Counted from the stretch's first letter, positions 33,860-47,090 are shown. The stretch is 64,000 bases of DNA from Dryas octopetala (GCA_963921425.1 OY992834.1:17992941-18056940); one strand, 5' to 3'. The notes: a model not told the origin generated them from the sequence alone. Translations and numbers: made by a program.

Positions 33860-36800
33860 TCAGTTATCTCCTACTGCAAGAAGAATAGAACAAAAGATGT
33901 TACAATTCCACCAAGTAACAGAAATAGCAATTAGCAACTGAAATTAAAAATTTAACAAACCAGCAAGCAGATTTGATTTTTAATTAATACCTGCTGTTCT
34001 CAATCCCCACAATACATCATGCAGAATATCATCGTCATAATTGAACCAAAAATAAAAGTGTAATAATACATAACTAGTACTAAAGGGAATTAACTTGCAT
34101 TGTTACAAATATACCTTTTAACAGTTAATTAACCATTGTAAGTACGTGGATACAGTAGCAGCTCTAGACATTCACCCAAGGGAAACCATTTCAGTCACAA
34201 AAGGAGATATTCAAGCAGATTTTTAAAAGATAAGAAGAATACCAGCATTCCAACCCAACCAGAGGGTGGCCAATATTTTGAAAGTACTCAGGGTCCCAAT
34301 CATCAGAATCAGCACCATAAGGATTTACATTAAAAGCTTAAATTAGAAAAAATAAATGACATACAGTGCATCAATCACCTGTCTTTTCAGGAGTAAAAAC
34401 CTTTTCCTTCTTGTCAACAGCAGCTGCCTTCTTTGCCTTCTTTTCATTCTTTCCCTTCTTTTCTGGAGTAGACTCAGCAGGTCGTTTCTTGCTCACATCA
34501 GCCTTGAACAATAATACTTAGAGATAATAATTGGAATACGATAACGATGTAGAAGGGATAAAAGCATTTTTGACATTCTCCAACAGCAAAGGCAAACGTG
34601 TTGATAACAAACAAGCAAAACTTGCTCTTGTTCTCTCTACATTACATGATGCAGAATCTCATCGTCATAATTGAATGACAAATAATTAGTAATAGCATTA
34701 CTAGCTCTAAAGATTGAGTTACGAGTTCCAAATGCAAGGAGTTGATTATTCCAACAAGTAGACAGACACTTACTAAACAGATCTCTATTCAACATTTTCA
34801 AATGTCAAGATTTCTGGTATGCATAGTTATGTATGGGGAACTTCTGTGCACAAGTATGCTCATGCTCCAGAGCCTAATACATATTGTTGTCAAGTCCAAC
34901 AATCTATATTCCAAGAAAGTAACACTTAAATCAAGCTTTTTGTGTGCAAAATCGTTAAAACAACACCATGATAAAATATACCTAACAAACAGAGATGATG
35001 ACAAGATTTCTGTACAAGCAGAAAGACATTCCATGAACAATGTGTCCTATAGAGATATTCATACCGATTTTTGAAAGATACGAATACCTGATCACCATAG
35101 TCCGATCCATCACTACTATCTTCCTTCTTCTCACTACTCACATTTGGTTTTCCTACATTAAATAGTTACAAATCACACAAGCAAAAGTTTACAAATATCA
35201 GATCCCAGTAGTCAACAATTAATTAGCTTTCAGATCACATTTGTTCATAGACACATGTTAAATGCCTCTCATAAACATCAGATGATGGACACGACCTCTG
35301 AGACTTTTTTTTTTTTTTCTAATTTTTCTGCGATTTTGAAAAAGATTTGATTAAAAAAAGGTACCACAATACAAGCCCCTTATCAAATGATAATTTGAGA
35401 AAAAGAAATCAGGAATGGACGCAAAAGAAATAACCTTCAGAATCTGCAAGCCAGGGCTTATTCTCAAAGTCTTCCAATTGTCGATAAGGGGAACTATTGA
35501 CATGAAAGACAAGTGGTATTTAGGGTAAAAAGCCATCATAATAGAAACAGTCACCAAGAACTATGGTAATAAAGAAACTGTAAAACATAACCTACAATAA
35601 AATAATAGGAAACGCAGTAGTGTAAACAACACTCAAACAGATTGTTGTAGAAAAGCCCTGAACAGCATCAAAACAGATTTGTGGAATAGTACTTTTATAT
35701 CAAAAATTAAATTATTTTTTTTGTAAAAAATAATAATAAATAAGAGTCCATTGTAATGTTGCACGGTAACAAATGTAAAGGATTAATAAATAAAAAGGGA
35801 CCTTCTTAGCTGAGAAAAATGGCGAGATTTTTTATCAGAAAAAGAAACCAGAAAACCAAACAACAGCTGCTAGCACATATTAGAAACCAAAATTCAGAAA
35901 CCAAAAGGCAAACCCACAAATACAGACAAAAACAAAGAAAGCAAACAGACCCAACTACTACAAGACGAGTCAGACCTCTAAAACAATGGCTTTCATGAAA
36001 TCAGCACAACATATTGGACGGCAAGGAAAGAAGGGAGAGAGAAGAACCTGTCTTGGAAAAACATCGACTTATACTCACTAATAGCACTTATAGAATCAAC
36101 TTCTGCATCTGTCTTAGCTTCCACAGCACAGATACGTTTTCCTACATCAATGTTAAGAATCACATAAGCAAAAGTTTACAAATTCAGATACCACAAAGAT
36201 AATTTAGTGTGGAGATGATATAGTGGAACTCTAGAGAACTATGATTCCCATGTAACACACAAACCACCTAAATTTACAAAATTCAAATCCCAGTATTAAC
36301 CAATTAATTATCGTACCTTTACCCATAACATCATCCGCTGTCAATATTGTAGCAGTCTCCTCACAATTGTCATCAGGGTCTGGAAGCAAGAACAAGTTAA
36401 AAGCTTAATTTAATGCACCTAGAAGTAAAATAAAACCAAGCACTTGAACAGTGACTCACGAGAACCAGAAGAATCAGTGAAGACACCATCACCAGAAATC
36501 AACAGAATGCAGTCAAGGAAGCAACAGATAATCCAATAATCAAAGCAAGTATCACCAGAATTAGTCAAATGTAATGTAAGACACCAGATTCAAATATGAA
36601 AAGGCATAATAACAAAGGATATGTATCCTCAAACTCATATCCAATGAGTTGGATCCTCCCATGTATCCAGGTATGGTGAAACTTAGTTTTACTGGAGAAT
36701 ACTAATTGCTCTTCATAGAAAGATATTTCAGATGGCGATTCAGGAGAAATATTACGAAACACTACATCTTCACCGCGACATTTGTAATAGATTGTTATAG

Positions 36801-37943
36801 GATCCCGTGCCTTATGATAATTGGTAAATGGATCCAGACGAGCCTGCAACAACAATAAAGACGAAGTGAACAAAAATAAAAACACCAATCATAAGCCATA
36901 AAATTGTACAGCTCCATGTTTACCTTTGCAATATGCACCATCATGTTAGGTCCAGGTTCAAAGTAAGCATAATCTTGAGGTTTTATCACAAGAGCTAGAC
37001 AATGAGTCACATTAAGGTAATAAATTAATAATTGCAAATTTGAAAATGACAGAAAATGTAGAATGGAAACAAGGGATGAAAGGGTGAAAACAACAGAACT
37101 TAGGGCCAAAAATGCAGAGACACAAAAAGAGGGCATATTGTGCTGCTAAATTTTGTTCTTAATGCATAGAATTTAAAAAGATAAATGATCAGTGGCCTGA
37201 AAAATTATGAAAACACTTGTGTGCTCTGCAAAAAAACATGGAGTAATGATAAAAAATTAGCCAAGAAACTTTTAAAATGCAAAAAGGGGAGCAAAAGAAA
37301 TGGAAGGTAAATCACATGCTACTGCATAACTGAAAACAGAAGACACAAAGTCTTCACAATGAGCGCATTACATTGGTTCAAAACTTAATAAATGGATTCT
37401 AATTGCTACCGAAGCAACTTATAACTTAGTTTGCATTTCACACATGTATAATCAATTAACGCAAATCAGACCAAAAAAAAAAAAAAAAAATTAATGCAAA
37501 TCAGACCAGAAAAAAAAAAAAAATAAAAAAAAAAATAAAAAAAAAATTAACGCAAACGTGCATTGCAAGTTTAGAAAAATTTCTCGGCAAACAAACAGAG
37601 AGAGTGAAGAAAAACTTCTAAATCAGCAAATGAAGCCAGCAAAACACTTCTAGCAGAACATTTAGAAAAACAAAAAACCCTAAACTCAAGAACTCAAGCG
37701 CTACAGAAAAATTTCTTGCTAAGAGAGTTATATAGACCAAGTTAAGCGAATGCATTTTGGCTTGGCGTATTTAAAGCCAAAGTGAAAACGAAGGAGACTA
37801 GTCCTAGCATTTTCCCTAGTTTTCTCGGTAACCAATCGCCAAAAAATGTCAGAAACAAAAATGCATAACGCACAACTAAGCCCTAACAAGGCAAAGATCG
37901 CAAAGAGAGAACGATTACCCCAATTCTCTTTCTTCTTCTCCAT
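33860..37943 (-). CDS. HD2-type histone deacetylase-like protein, nine exons, 257 residues
   Basis: Exons with GT-AG borders: 37943-37919, 36994-36924, 36843-36585, 36379-36317, 36141-36048, 35493-35435, 35152-35088, 34502-34379 and 33873-33860. They join without a stop into 257 codons, within the range of HD2 proteins. The N-terminus follows the nucleoplasmin-like HD2 pattern: ALVIKPQD, then MMVHIAK with a histidine in the expected place, EEQLVFSSKTKFHHTW and IQLIGYEFED. Acidic stretches (DPDDNCEE, SSEKKEDSSDGSDYGD) and a lysine-rich tail (STPEKKGKNEKKAKK) follow, typical of the nucleolar HD2 family, plant-specific chromatin proteins. The first residues deviate from the usual MEFWG and there is no C-terminal zinc finger. 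FKBP43/53 immunophilins share the N-terminal domain and are the alternative. The last exon and exon 3 donor are the weakest parts. Confidence 0.6.
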
Positions 37944-38026
37944 TCTTGCATGGCAGAGCTTGTGACGGAGCGTTAGGGTTTTTACAATTTCTTCGGACTG
38001 AGAGTCTCAGTCTGAGACGTAGACGC

Positions 38027-38034
38027 TATTTATA
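38027..38034 (-). promoter_or_regulatory. TATA box of the HD2-like gene
   Basis: TATAAATA on the minus strand lies about 85 bp upstream of the start codon at 37943, with a leader containing AAACCCTAA-type sequence common in plant ribosome-biogenesis and chromatin gene leaders. Confidence 0.55.
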
Positions 38035-39240
38035 ACTCGTTTCTCTTTTTGCCATAAACATATAAATCATTTTTATTTTTTTTTGGAGGGAGGGGGGAAT
38101 ATACAATGCGTTTTTTTTTGGGCGAAAATATATAATAATTCGTTTTACGGCAGTATTTTAATGCAAGTAATAAGTATACTCATGAGTCATGCCACCACAC
38201 CAATTATTAATCTAAAAATAAATTATGAACTATTAAGTAAATATTTTTTGGAAAATGTCTCCATTATTACATTATCTGATCTAATTAATCATTACGTTAG
38301 GAATACGATCCCTCTTTTTTATATAAGAAAATAAAGAATACAATCCCTCAAACCTTTTCGTTCATCATTTCAAAATAAAAATACTAGTAACAAAAAAATC
38401 CACATAGACCCGAAGACGGAAATAAGGATAGCAATTACCAAACACGGAGCCACCCGACCTAGTTGTCAAGATTGCTATTCGGGTTGATAGGAAACACAAT
38501 TAAGCCCCAACGTGCAATTTCAAACGGCAATTTGACAAAAATTGACTAGGGTGACTAAAATTGAAAACACAATGACCAAATTAACCAAATTAGTAACACA
38601 GTGACCAATTTTGAAATAGACCAAAACACAATCACCGAAAATGAGTTCATCACACATCATAATACTGAGATTTGGAACGAATCCGAACATTGAAGACACC
38701 ATATCTCCTAAGATTAAGAACATAGTCTATCTAGTGGGAGTGAGGGAATGGACTCATAGAGCTCTCCCGTTGGCCCAAAAAGCAATAGGGAGAGCGTATA
38801 CGAGGGAGTGACCGAATGACTCAATGTGTCTTGCTTATATTCTTGTTTGAAATCCTTGATTGCAAGAGATTCTACCTGAAAGGGAGAGAGTGAGCCACGA
38901 GTGTGGCGCACAAACAGTCTCAATAAGGAATGGAATAAGAGCCAACCTTACTATAATAGATGTTACTCTAAGTAGTTAACCTAAGGAATAACCCTAAAGG
39001 GCTGCTAAAAACTATAGGCCGAAGGCCCCTTCTTTATAGCTCCATTAGCACATAGTTTAAGCTACAATTTTGTAGGAACTTCAATTTCTTTCATGTTCTT
39101 CCCTGAAAACACTCTAAAACCTATAAACCTTTTTATATACAACAGTAGTTTTGCGCAAAACCTTCAGAAAATGAATAATCGAGCCCAAACACTTGATTGC
39201 TTTAGAATTCAGTACTACTATTAGGCATCTTAAAAGAGCC
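38035..39240. other. No gene recognised
   Basis: Frames here are short and unlike known proteins. No TIR/TSD pair was resolved. The stretch 38860-39060 has TGAGCCACGAG and CCGAAGGCCCCTTC motifs of unknown meaning. Confidence 0.35.
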
Positions 39241-39299
39241 TAAACCTATAAAAAGGACCTAAATATGGAAGACATGATGTGAACATATCTGCCATTAGA

Positions 39300-39700
39300 G
39301 AACCCAATATAAAAACTACCTGATCGACAATCACTCTTTATGAGGAACTTTGCCAGAGCTCGGCATGGGGTAATTGAACAGCTGGAAGGATTCAAATTGA
39401 TAGCAGATAGCTCTTCAGCAACTAAAACAGCTTCTTCGAGGACAAATTTATGTGGAGAAGCAGATAAACATAGCAGGGTAGCATTACAAAGAAATTTCAT
39501 CAGGTCTGTTCTTCTGTAGGTGTCAATGGTGGTCCCCCAAGAGAAATTTCAAGCTCAAACTACTTCAAGTGCCTTGTGCTTTGCTTAAAACATCATGAAC
39601 CCTTCTCAAATGTTTTAATACAGAATCAGGCAATGCCTCCAGGCTACAGACTTTCTCAGCCCAAGTTGAACTGTTTGTAACTATCCTGTTTGGGGGACAG
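39300..39700 (-). pseudogene. Fragment resembling the C-terminal part of NRDE2
   Basis: On the minus strand the sequence reads EKVCSLEALPDSVLKHLRRV, HDVLSKAQGT, then after frame breaks RRTDLMKFLCNATLLCLSAS, EEAVLVAEELS and SCSITPCRALAKFLIKSD, ending at a donor-like AG/GTAGT. The order and wording resemble the helical-repeat C-terminal region of plant NRDE2-like proteins, nuclear exosome and splicing-linked factors. At least one stop and one frameshift interrupt it. The identification is from memory and is only moderately secure. Confidence 0.4.
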
Positions 39701-41690
39701 GGAAAAGCATATCAGCAATTAATTAATTTGTACATAAAAATTTAGCCAAAGAAATGAAAGAAGCCAAAAAAGAACAAAAAAAAAAAAAAAACACTTCAGC
39801 AAGTTTAAACATTATACAAGCATTCTCCAAACCAAATAAGAATTCCACTATATATGGCCAATAAGTAAAATGTAAAAGATGTTATTTTTTAAAAAGCTCT
39901 AAAGACTCAGACATGGCACAACCTCTCACAAGTCATAACCAAAATAAAAAGATAAAAGAAAATCAAAGAATTAGAACTCAGCCTTCATTTTATAAGAACC
40001 AATTGAAAGGAAACAAATAATCTCAACTTTTCATTGTGGAAATCAGATTTCGTCATTTTTCCGTTAAAGAAGTGGCCAACTCTTGATAGCCAGCCTAGCC
40101 TAACATTCAAATTTCAAACCTACAAAAACTTCGAAATATATCAACCAGACAGAGCAGTAAATGCAGTTAAATTCCCAAGAAATCTAATTCATAACCTCCA
40201 ATACACAGAGCAGCCACAACCATATGCCATGGGAACTTAAGAAACAAAACCAGAAATAAAATGAGGCATTAAACATATTACTCAATGGCATGACGTTGTT
40301 CTTTAATCTTTAATTTTCAATAGTAAAAATTTTACAGATATAAAGAAGAGAAAAATTTATACAAACCTTAGCGTGTATTCTTCCAAAACATGAGTCTTAA
40401 TGAATATCCTTTCACTTCTTGAATACTTGTAGAAAAGAAACAAGAAAATAACACCTACAATCTGGCAATTAAAATATAAATGATAGAAAATTTTCAGCCA
40501 ATAAAGTAAAAATATATGTATAATTTGGATAATAAATAATAATAATACAGATGACGATTGATTGACAGTAAATTTGACATAACAAAAGCTAATGATGGAA
40601 CTAAATAAACAGAGTTTTATTGAGCAAGTCACAGACAATATTAAAAGATTTCAGTTAAAAGGATATGATCTGTGGAATGCATATTTTCTGCTACCCAAAA
40701 ATAAATCATTTTCTTTAATGCAAGGAATTGCTATCCTAAAAATAGGTTAATGCAAAAGAGATAGTACCCTCAAATACACAGTGAGAGAGAGAGAGAGAGA
40801 GATAACTGGACAAGATAAAGAATTGTGCAGGCTCACTTTATTCTTCCACCCAGCTATATAAAATGAATCGTGCCTTTGAGCTCTAGCCTTCTGAGTATTG
40901 AAGGCTCAACTTTTTAGTTTCCCATATCAGAATATCCTGTATTCATTATGGATTTAAGCATGAAAATTTCAATTTATAAATCGCAAGTGACAATCAAGTG
41001 CAAGTTAATAATGGATCAATACTTTATATGGCAATTCTCAATTGCTCAAAAGTAGACATTAAAATTAATCATACTAAAACTCTAATCAACATAAAGGTGC
41101 ATATTGTCACATAGAACTATGGAAGCCACAACAAAAAAGCAAAAACAAAAAACTGAAAACCTGAGTTTACTGGTCTGCAAGTACATGTCCAGCACTGTCC
41201 AAACATATTTCACGCTTCTTTGGTACAAGCTGCTTACTACACATATTACAACTGGTTTAGCAAGAACTTTTTCTTCCTGCATGTCTAAAAATATCAATGA
41301 AGCACAGGAGAAATAAGGATCATTTTTAAGTAGACTGCTGACCCCTGCATAGAAGTCAAGACCTTTTAATTTTCCCTTTTTTTTTTTTTCAATTAAGCTG
41401 AAGACCCATAAGGATGCAATAAATCATTTTTAAGTATACAGCTGATGGGAAAAGAGAATAACAAGACAGAACCAGGGTCATTGCAAGACCTGTAGTACAG
41501 TCTCAAAATGATGTTCTTAATTTCACTTCTTACTTGAAAATGGAACCAATAAAAATTAACTATATGCATAAATATTATACTATATTAGTGGCACCAGGCT
41601 CAAACATGATAGTGAAATCTCGTACTCAATATTTAAGGGGAAATGAAATAGTAAGAAGATAAATAACATTGAATGAGTCATGCTTGTTGA
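39701..41690. other. No gene recognised
   Basis: AT-rich, with an A-run at 39777-39791 and a (GA)n at 40783-40801. Frames at 40357-40638 and 41082-41297 on the minus strand are hydrophobic or low complexity and match nothing I know. Confidence 0.35.
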
Positions 41691-41691
41691 A

Positions 41692-41888
41692 TGAAATGTA
41701 CCAAGCCACATATTGGTACAGTTGAAATGTACCCAATCTGCGTATTTTGTACAACTAACATGTATCAATCTACGTATTTGATACAACTAAAATGTACCCA
41801 CCCAAAAACTGGTACAAATGTAATATACCAAGTCACATATTGGTATAGTCGAAATTTACCAATAGACGTATTGGTATGGTCAAAAGAT
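41692..41888 (+). repeat. Minisatellite, about 33-bp units with inverted ends
   Basis: Six imperfect units of the form AATGTACCAA-(10 to 14 bp)-TTGGTACA. Each unit is itself a near palindrome, so single strands could form a series of hairpins. The units have diverged. A frame across it (41691-42002) is an artefact of the repeat. Confidence 0.8.
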
Positions 41889-41919
41889 TTAACCAGTTCA
41901 AGAAAGTGTGTTCATAGAT

Positions 41920-42002
41920 TTTCAGTTTACCTATCCTTTTTAACTTCAGACTTCAATTCATCAATCGCAGACCTGACCTCAGCAGCCACACTGTCACAAT
42001 AA
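41920..42002 (-). other. Possible orphan exon
   Basis: Minus-strand sequence reads VAAEVRSAIDELKSEVKKDR and is followed by GTAAAC, a possible donor. The helical, charged character suggests a coiled-coil exon. No partner exons were found and I do not recognise the protein. Confidence 0.25.
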
Positions 42003-42369
42003 CACATGAACAGATTAAAGAAACTATAGCTACGATAAATTGAATGGTCCCATGGATGAAAACAGAACATTCAAATTCAGTAAGCGGAAATCCGAATAAG
42101 CTATTCAATAGCTTAAAGTCATTTTATACATATACATACACACTACGAAATTAAGCTCCTAAAATACAATCTCATATAGAGGAGAGACATACTTCTGATC
42201 AGAGAACCATATTCAGTTGAGAGAAAAACAACTTCAGACTTTCACTGTGAAGAAATCAGAACTGAGCCAGTTCAAACGAAAATCACAGAAATCAGCTCAG
42301 TGTGTCCCATAAAAAGTCGAAAAATCAAGAAATAAATTCAATTCAAACAACGACAACATTTAATAAATC

Positions 42370-44030
42370 AAAATGATGATCCATTGGCTGTTAAGAAATT
42401 GCAACCCTAAAATCGGGGAGTCTAATTTCGTTTTCTTTAAACTTCCTCAGCATCCAAACAAAGAATTAAAAATGATCTTGTACAAACACGTCACCAAAAT
42501 GATTGCCCTAAAATCCCCGACCCGAATTGCATCCGCTTTTTTTTGGGATAAGGCAAATATAGGTCTCATTTGTTGCCGCATTTATCACCCCATTATTATA
42601 GAACTCCTCAAAAACCATCATCAAATCCTCTTTTATAGTGCCCCAACACTGTTGATAGACAGCCAAAGAATATCCGTCTAGACCCAGTGATTTATCTTTC
42701 TCACAATAAAAAAATTACTGTTCTCACCTCCTCATCCTCCTCCTCCTCTTCAAAAGGTCTCTCAATCCACCTTGCCCTCTCTTCTCCAATATGGCACCAA
42801 TGCAGCCCCTATACTCTTAGTCATTCCCCACCCTCCTTCGAATAATGTCTTTTAAAAAAACCAATTAGTTCTTCCTCAATTCTCCCATCATCTTCTGTCA
42901 TTGAGCCATCACCCAACTCAAGCTTTTGTATCAAATTTATTTTCTTCCTTCCATTTACAACTTCGTGGAACATTCATGTATTAGCCTTAGCCTTTTGCCT
43001 CCACATGATTTCTTCTTTAAAAACTAACTCCTCAAATCTTAATCTTAATCTTAATATTGCCCTCTCACTTCAACCTACCTCCTGCTCCTCCAATCTATCT
43101 CCTTCATCCAACAAATCCAAGTCACTAATTCTTTCCTCCACCTCCATCTTTTCCTTTTTAACATCACCAAAAACTTCTTGTTCCACTCCTCAATCTTTTC
43201 CTTAATCGTTTCCAACTTCCTCATAAACTTATACCCTTCCCATCTCTGATCCTCCCCACCTTCCCACCAATCCTTAAAGCAGTTCCTAAAAGATGGATGT
43301 TGCAGCCACATATTTTCAAATCGAAACAGTCCTGATCCCCATTTTTTACTTGTCAAATCCAACAATAAAGGCCAAGATCTGATGTAACCCTTGTAAGAGT
43401 TACTTGTCTCACATGAGGAAACAAGTCCTCCCACTCTAAGGAAAATAAAAACCAGTCCAACCTCCTTTGAATCACACTTCCCCTCATATTGGACTAAGTG
43501 AACGTGGCGTTATGTAACTCTGGATCAGATAAATTTGTATCTCGAATAAAATCATTAAACACCCTCCTACTCCTTATCATCCTTCCTCCATTAGACTTCT
43601 CTGTAACAAATCTTGTAACATTAAAGTCTCCTCCACTGCACCACCTCGGTCCACAAAGGCCATATAAGCCAGCCAACTCCTCCCAAAAACCACCTCTCTC
43701 CCTAGGTCTATTTGGACCATAAACTCCTGCTAAGCAGCAATCATTCCCAGTACTCCATAATTTTCACCGAAACAGAAAATTCCCCCAACAAAACAGATTC
43801 TGTCCCCTTTACCATTTTTGTGTTCCACACTATCAATATCCCTCCTGGTCTTCCGCATGACCGTAGAAAAACCCAGTCCTTCTATCTTGCCACCCAAATG
43901 CTGCTCACTACTTTTCTGTCAATTAAAGCCCTTTTCGTCACTTGTAACATCACAATATCTGCACCAAAATTAACCAACACCTCTTTTATAACTGTTTTCC
44001 TTCTAGCATGCCCCAAGTTAGTCAACAATA
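42370..44030 (-). mobile_element. Decayed L1-type LINE fragment (endonuclease and start of reverse transcriptase)
   Basis: On the minus strand, NLGHARRKTVIKEVLVNFGA, DIVMLQVTK and VVSSIWVAR near 43890-44020 match the start of the LINE endonuclease domain. CGPRWCSGGDFNVTRF and RVFNDFIRDTNLSDPELHNA (43494-43676) match its middle, and FRFENMWLQHPSF (43075-43434) the region after it. Sequence at 42400-42690 resembles the opening of the reverse transcriptase. Frameshifts and stops are scattered throughout. The 3' part, including the YADD box, is missing. The insertion borders the duplicated HD2 segment. Confidence 0.75.
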
Positions 44031-44034
44031 AGAA

Positions 44035-45240
44035 GCTAATCTCTCCTCTCCCTTTGTATTTACTAAACTTAAGTAACTTGTTCCTTTCGCACATAATTAA
44101 TCCCAGAACATCATCATGATTACTATATTTGCCTTTGTATACCTTTGCAATGCACCATCGCCTCTCCCTTTAATTTTTTTTTTTTGGCCAGTGCCTCTCC
44201 CTTTAATTAATACCTGATGTTCTCGATCTTGTTCTGGGAGTGAACAATGATTAGTTGGGACTGTGAACAAAATAAGACAAAATAAACATGCATTGTTACA
44301 AATATACCTCTGAACAGTTAATTAAGCACTTGGATACAGTAGCAGCTTTAGACATCCAGTTAAGAGAAACCGTTTTGAGTCACCAAAAGAGATATTCAAA
44401 CAGATTTCAGAAAGATAAGAACAATACCGGCATTTCAACCCAACCGGGGTGGCCAATATCATAAAAGCAAGTTTAATTTAAAAGGAACAAATGACATACC
44501 ATGCATCAATCACGGGTCTTTTGAGGAGCAACAAAATTTGCCTACTTGTCAACAGAAGCTGTTTTAGTAGACTCAGAGGGTGGCTTCTTGTTCACATGAG
44601 CCTTGAACAACAATGCGTATTGTCGTCAAGTCCAACAATCTATATTTCAAGAAAGAAACACTTAAATCAAGCATTTTGTGTGCAAAGTCGTTAAAGAACA
44701 GCATGATAAATTATAGCTGAGGAACAGAGATGAGAACAACATTTCTATACAAGCACAAACACATTCCATGAACAATGTGTCCCAGAGAGGTATTCAAACA
44801 GACTTTGGAAAGATAAGAATACATGATCACAAGAATTATGGTATTAAGGAAACCGTGAAACATAAGCTACAATAAAATAAACCTCACGGAAGTAAGGAAA
44901 AGGCAGTAGTATAGTATAAACAACAGTCAAACAGATTGTTGTAGAAAAGCCGTAAACATGAACACAACAAAAAACAGAGGCAAACCCACAAATATAAACA
45001 AAAACAAAGAAAGAATGACGACAACAAATTAGAGGCCAAAGAACCTGCACAGCATAAACATCGACATTATGTCAATAATAAAATGACCTATAATGTTACG
45101 AATCACATAACACCCATCTAAATTTACAAAATTCAGATCCCAGTGACGATAACCAATTTATTATCGTACCTTTACCAATAACATCATCCCCTGTGATTAT
45201 AGAACACTCTTCACAATCGTCATCAGGGTCTGGAAGCAAG
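44035..45240 (-). pseudogene. Partial duplicate of the 3' part of the HD2-like gene
   Basis: Minus-strand blocks match, in the same order, the HD2-like gene at 33700-36380: the region beyond the last exon (44035-44160), the lysine-rich exon (near 44500-44620, with an in-frame TAG where the other copy encodes Lys), intron blocks (44630-44960), and exon 4 (near 45165-45230, DPDDDCEECSIITGDD). Exons 1-3 and 5-7 are absent. The nonsense codon and missing exons make it a pseudogene. Confidence 0.8.
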
Positions 45241-45255
45241 AACAAGTTAGAAGCT

Positions 45256-45462
45256 TTAAACTTGTTCGGAGTAGAAGGGGTGGTGGATGGCGTCGGCTAG
45301 CTCGGAGCCGAGCCACTCTGAGGAGGATCCGATATCAGGGCCAAAGAAGGCGTTGATGGTATAGAAAAGGGTGTGGTGGGGGCTGAACCTGCCGCTGGTG
45401 AAAGTGGTCTGAGCCAGGCCTGAACCCATGGTGTGCCTAAGGTGCGGACCAGGGCCTGGCAC
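45256..45462 (-). other. Unidentified coding-like fragment
   Basis: The minus-strand frame contains LAQTTFTSGRFSPHHTLFYT, INAFFGPDIGSSSEWLGSEL and ADAIHHPFYS. Codon use and amino-acid balance look protein-coding, and its GC content stands out from the surroundings. I do not recognise the family. It is fused abruptly to the HD2 duplicate at about 45240, so it is probably an exon fragment brought in by the same rearrangement. Confidence 0.35.
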
Positions 45463-45539
45463 GGCTGTCTAGCCAGCAAGTTGGGTTTCGGTGCTGAGAT
45501 AGTGAGATGAGAGTTCGAGTTGTTTTGTTTTGCTTCCAC

Positions 45540-47090
45540 CCAGCAAAGTCAAACATCCCATGTCAGTTCGAGTAAGCTCATCTCTTCACTTCAACTGTTT
45601 TAAGGCTTCTTTTGTTTTGTTCGGACAACAAAAAAGGTTTGTTTTGTTGAGACAACAAAAAAGGTTTGTTTTGTTGGGGCAGCCGAGCAGGTGAGGGATT
45701 TGGGCTTTGGGCTTCACTTTGGATTAGGTCATGGAATGGACTTCACTTATCTTTTACTTTAGTAAGTTTTGACATCAACAATAATGTTAGCCATACCATA
45801 TTACATGTACTTCGGTTTGAACCCAATGCCACTAGAGATTAAAAAATGAGAAGAAGCAGTGGTCAAATTTGTGACCCATGCCGCCATGTGCCGGCAGCCC
45901 ATAGGCTGGGGATTTTATAAAAAAATATAAAAGTTGGGCTCTGCAGTAGTTGCTTTTCAAATGTAGGCTCTGCCTTGTCCACTCAATTTTTGCCATGTGG
46001 GCGCTACAGCAGTTGCTTTTCTCAGCTGGGCTCCACCTTGTCTTGGTTTTGCAAATGACAATATGTAAGATTTTAAGCTAAATTTAGTCTAAAATTTTGC
46101 CAGGCAAGAATAAACTTGTATTTGACCTAGTTATGTAGAGGTTTTTTTTTTTTTTTTTAACTTTGGACTAAATCTTGCCTTTAGACAAACATTTAACATA
46201 GCAATGCACATGCTCTTAGGCACAATCTAGCCAGATAGACTCCTAAAAGAGGAAATCTAAAAGACAAAATAATCGAATAAAAGATGCACAAAAATAAGAA
46301 GAACAACAACACAACAGCAACAACTGAGTCAAGAAGATCGTGCATCACCTGCAAAATCAAAAGGCCGTATGGGGGCAAGGAAGAATATCCCTACAGAGAA
46401 TCCAAGTGAAGGAAAATGGGTTGATTCACCCATTTTTTCAAAGCACATCATCCGTTTGCGAGGGAGGTGACAACATCTGTTACTTAATTTGTTTATCGTT
46501 GAACCCAATGTGTGACTCATTACCAGAAAAATTAGAATGTTTCGATTGGAGTTCAAAAAAAAAAAAAACATTATGATTTTTCAAAGATAGAACATTTTAT
46601 TTTGATTTTCCCAAATTAATTTTGAGGTATTGGAATTGTTAGAAACATTCTGCAAGCCAAAATGTCATTTTAAGGTCATAGATTAATAATACTAAGTGAA
46701 ACGAGTCTATAGGATTTTAGACACCCAAGCTATTTTTTGTGTTTTTTTGAACTTTGGAAGAATTTTAGAAAAAAAGAAATCCAAAAAAATTACAGGAGGA
46801 CATGTGGTGCACTACAATTCATTAATATACGCTGACGAGGCGCTAACGAAGCAGCCACGCGACCAGACAACCTAGACGACATCATGTGCGGCAACGCGTG
46901 ATTGGCCAAGATACGTCATTTCCTCCTTGGATGCGTAACCCGAATGCGACAAATCAGGTTGTGTCACCTACCCGTTTTCTCTCAGAAAAGATTCTCGCAT
47001 GGCCCATCTACCCGCCAGCTAACCCACGTGCCCCCATCTTTCTATTAGAGAGCTACCTAAGCCTAAGCGAGAACACTCAATGAATAAACA
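45540..47090. other. No gene recognised
   Basis: Contains short direct repeats (AAAAAAGGTTTGTTTTGTT twice near 45630-45675; GCAGTAGTTGCTTTTC and GCAGCAGTTGCTTTTC variants near 45940-46020) and a T-run at 46142-46159. Probably old TE debris. Confidence 0.35.

Noticed and set aside
41691-42002. 103-codon plus-strand frame
   Set aside because: Mostly translation of the 33-bp minisatellite. Amino-acid periodicity equals the repeat length.
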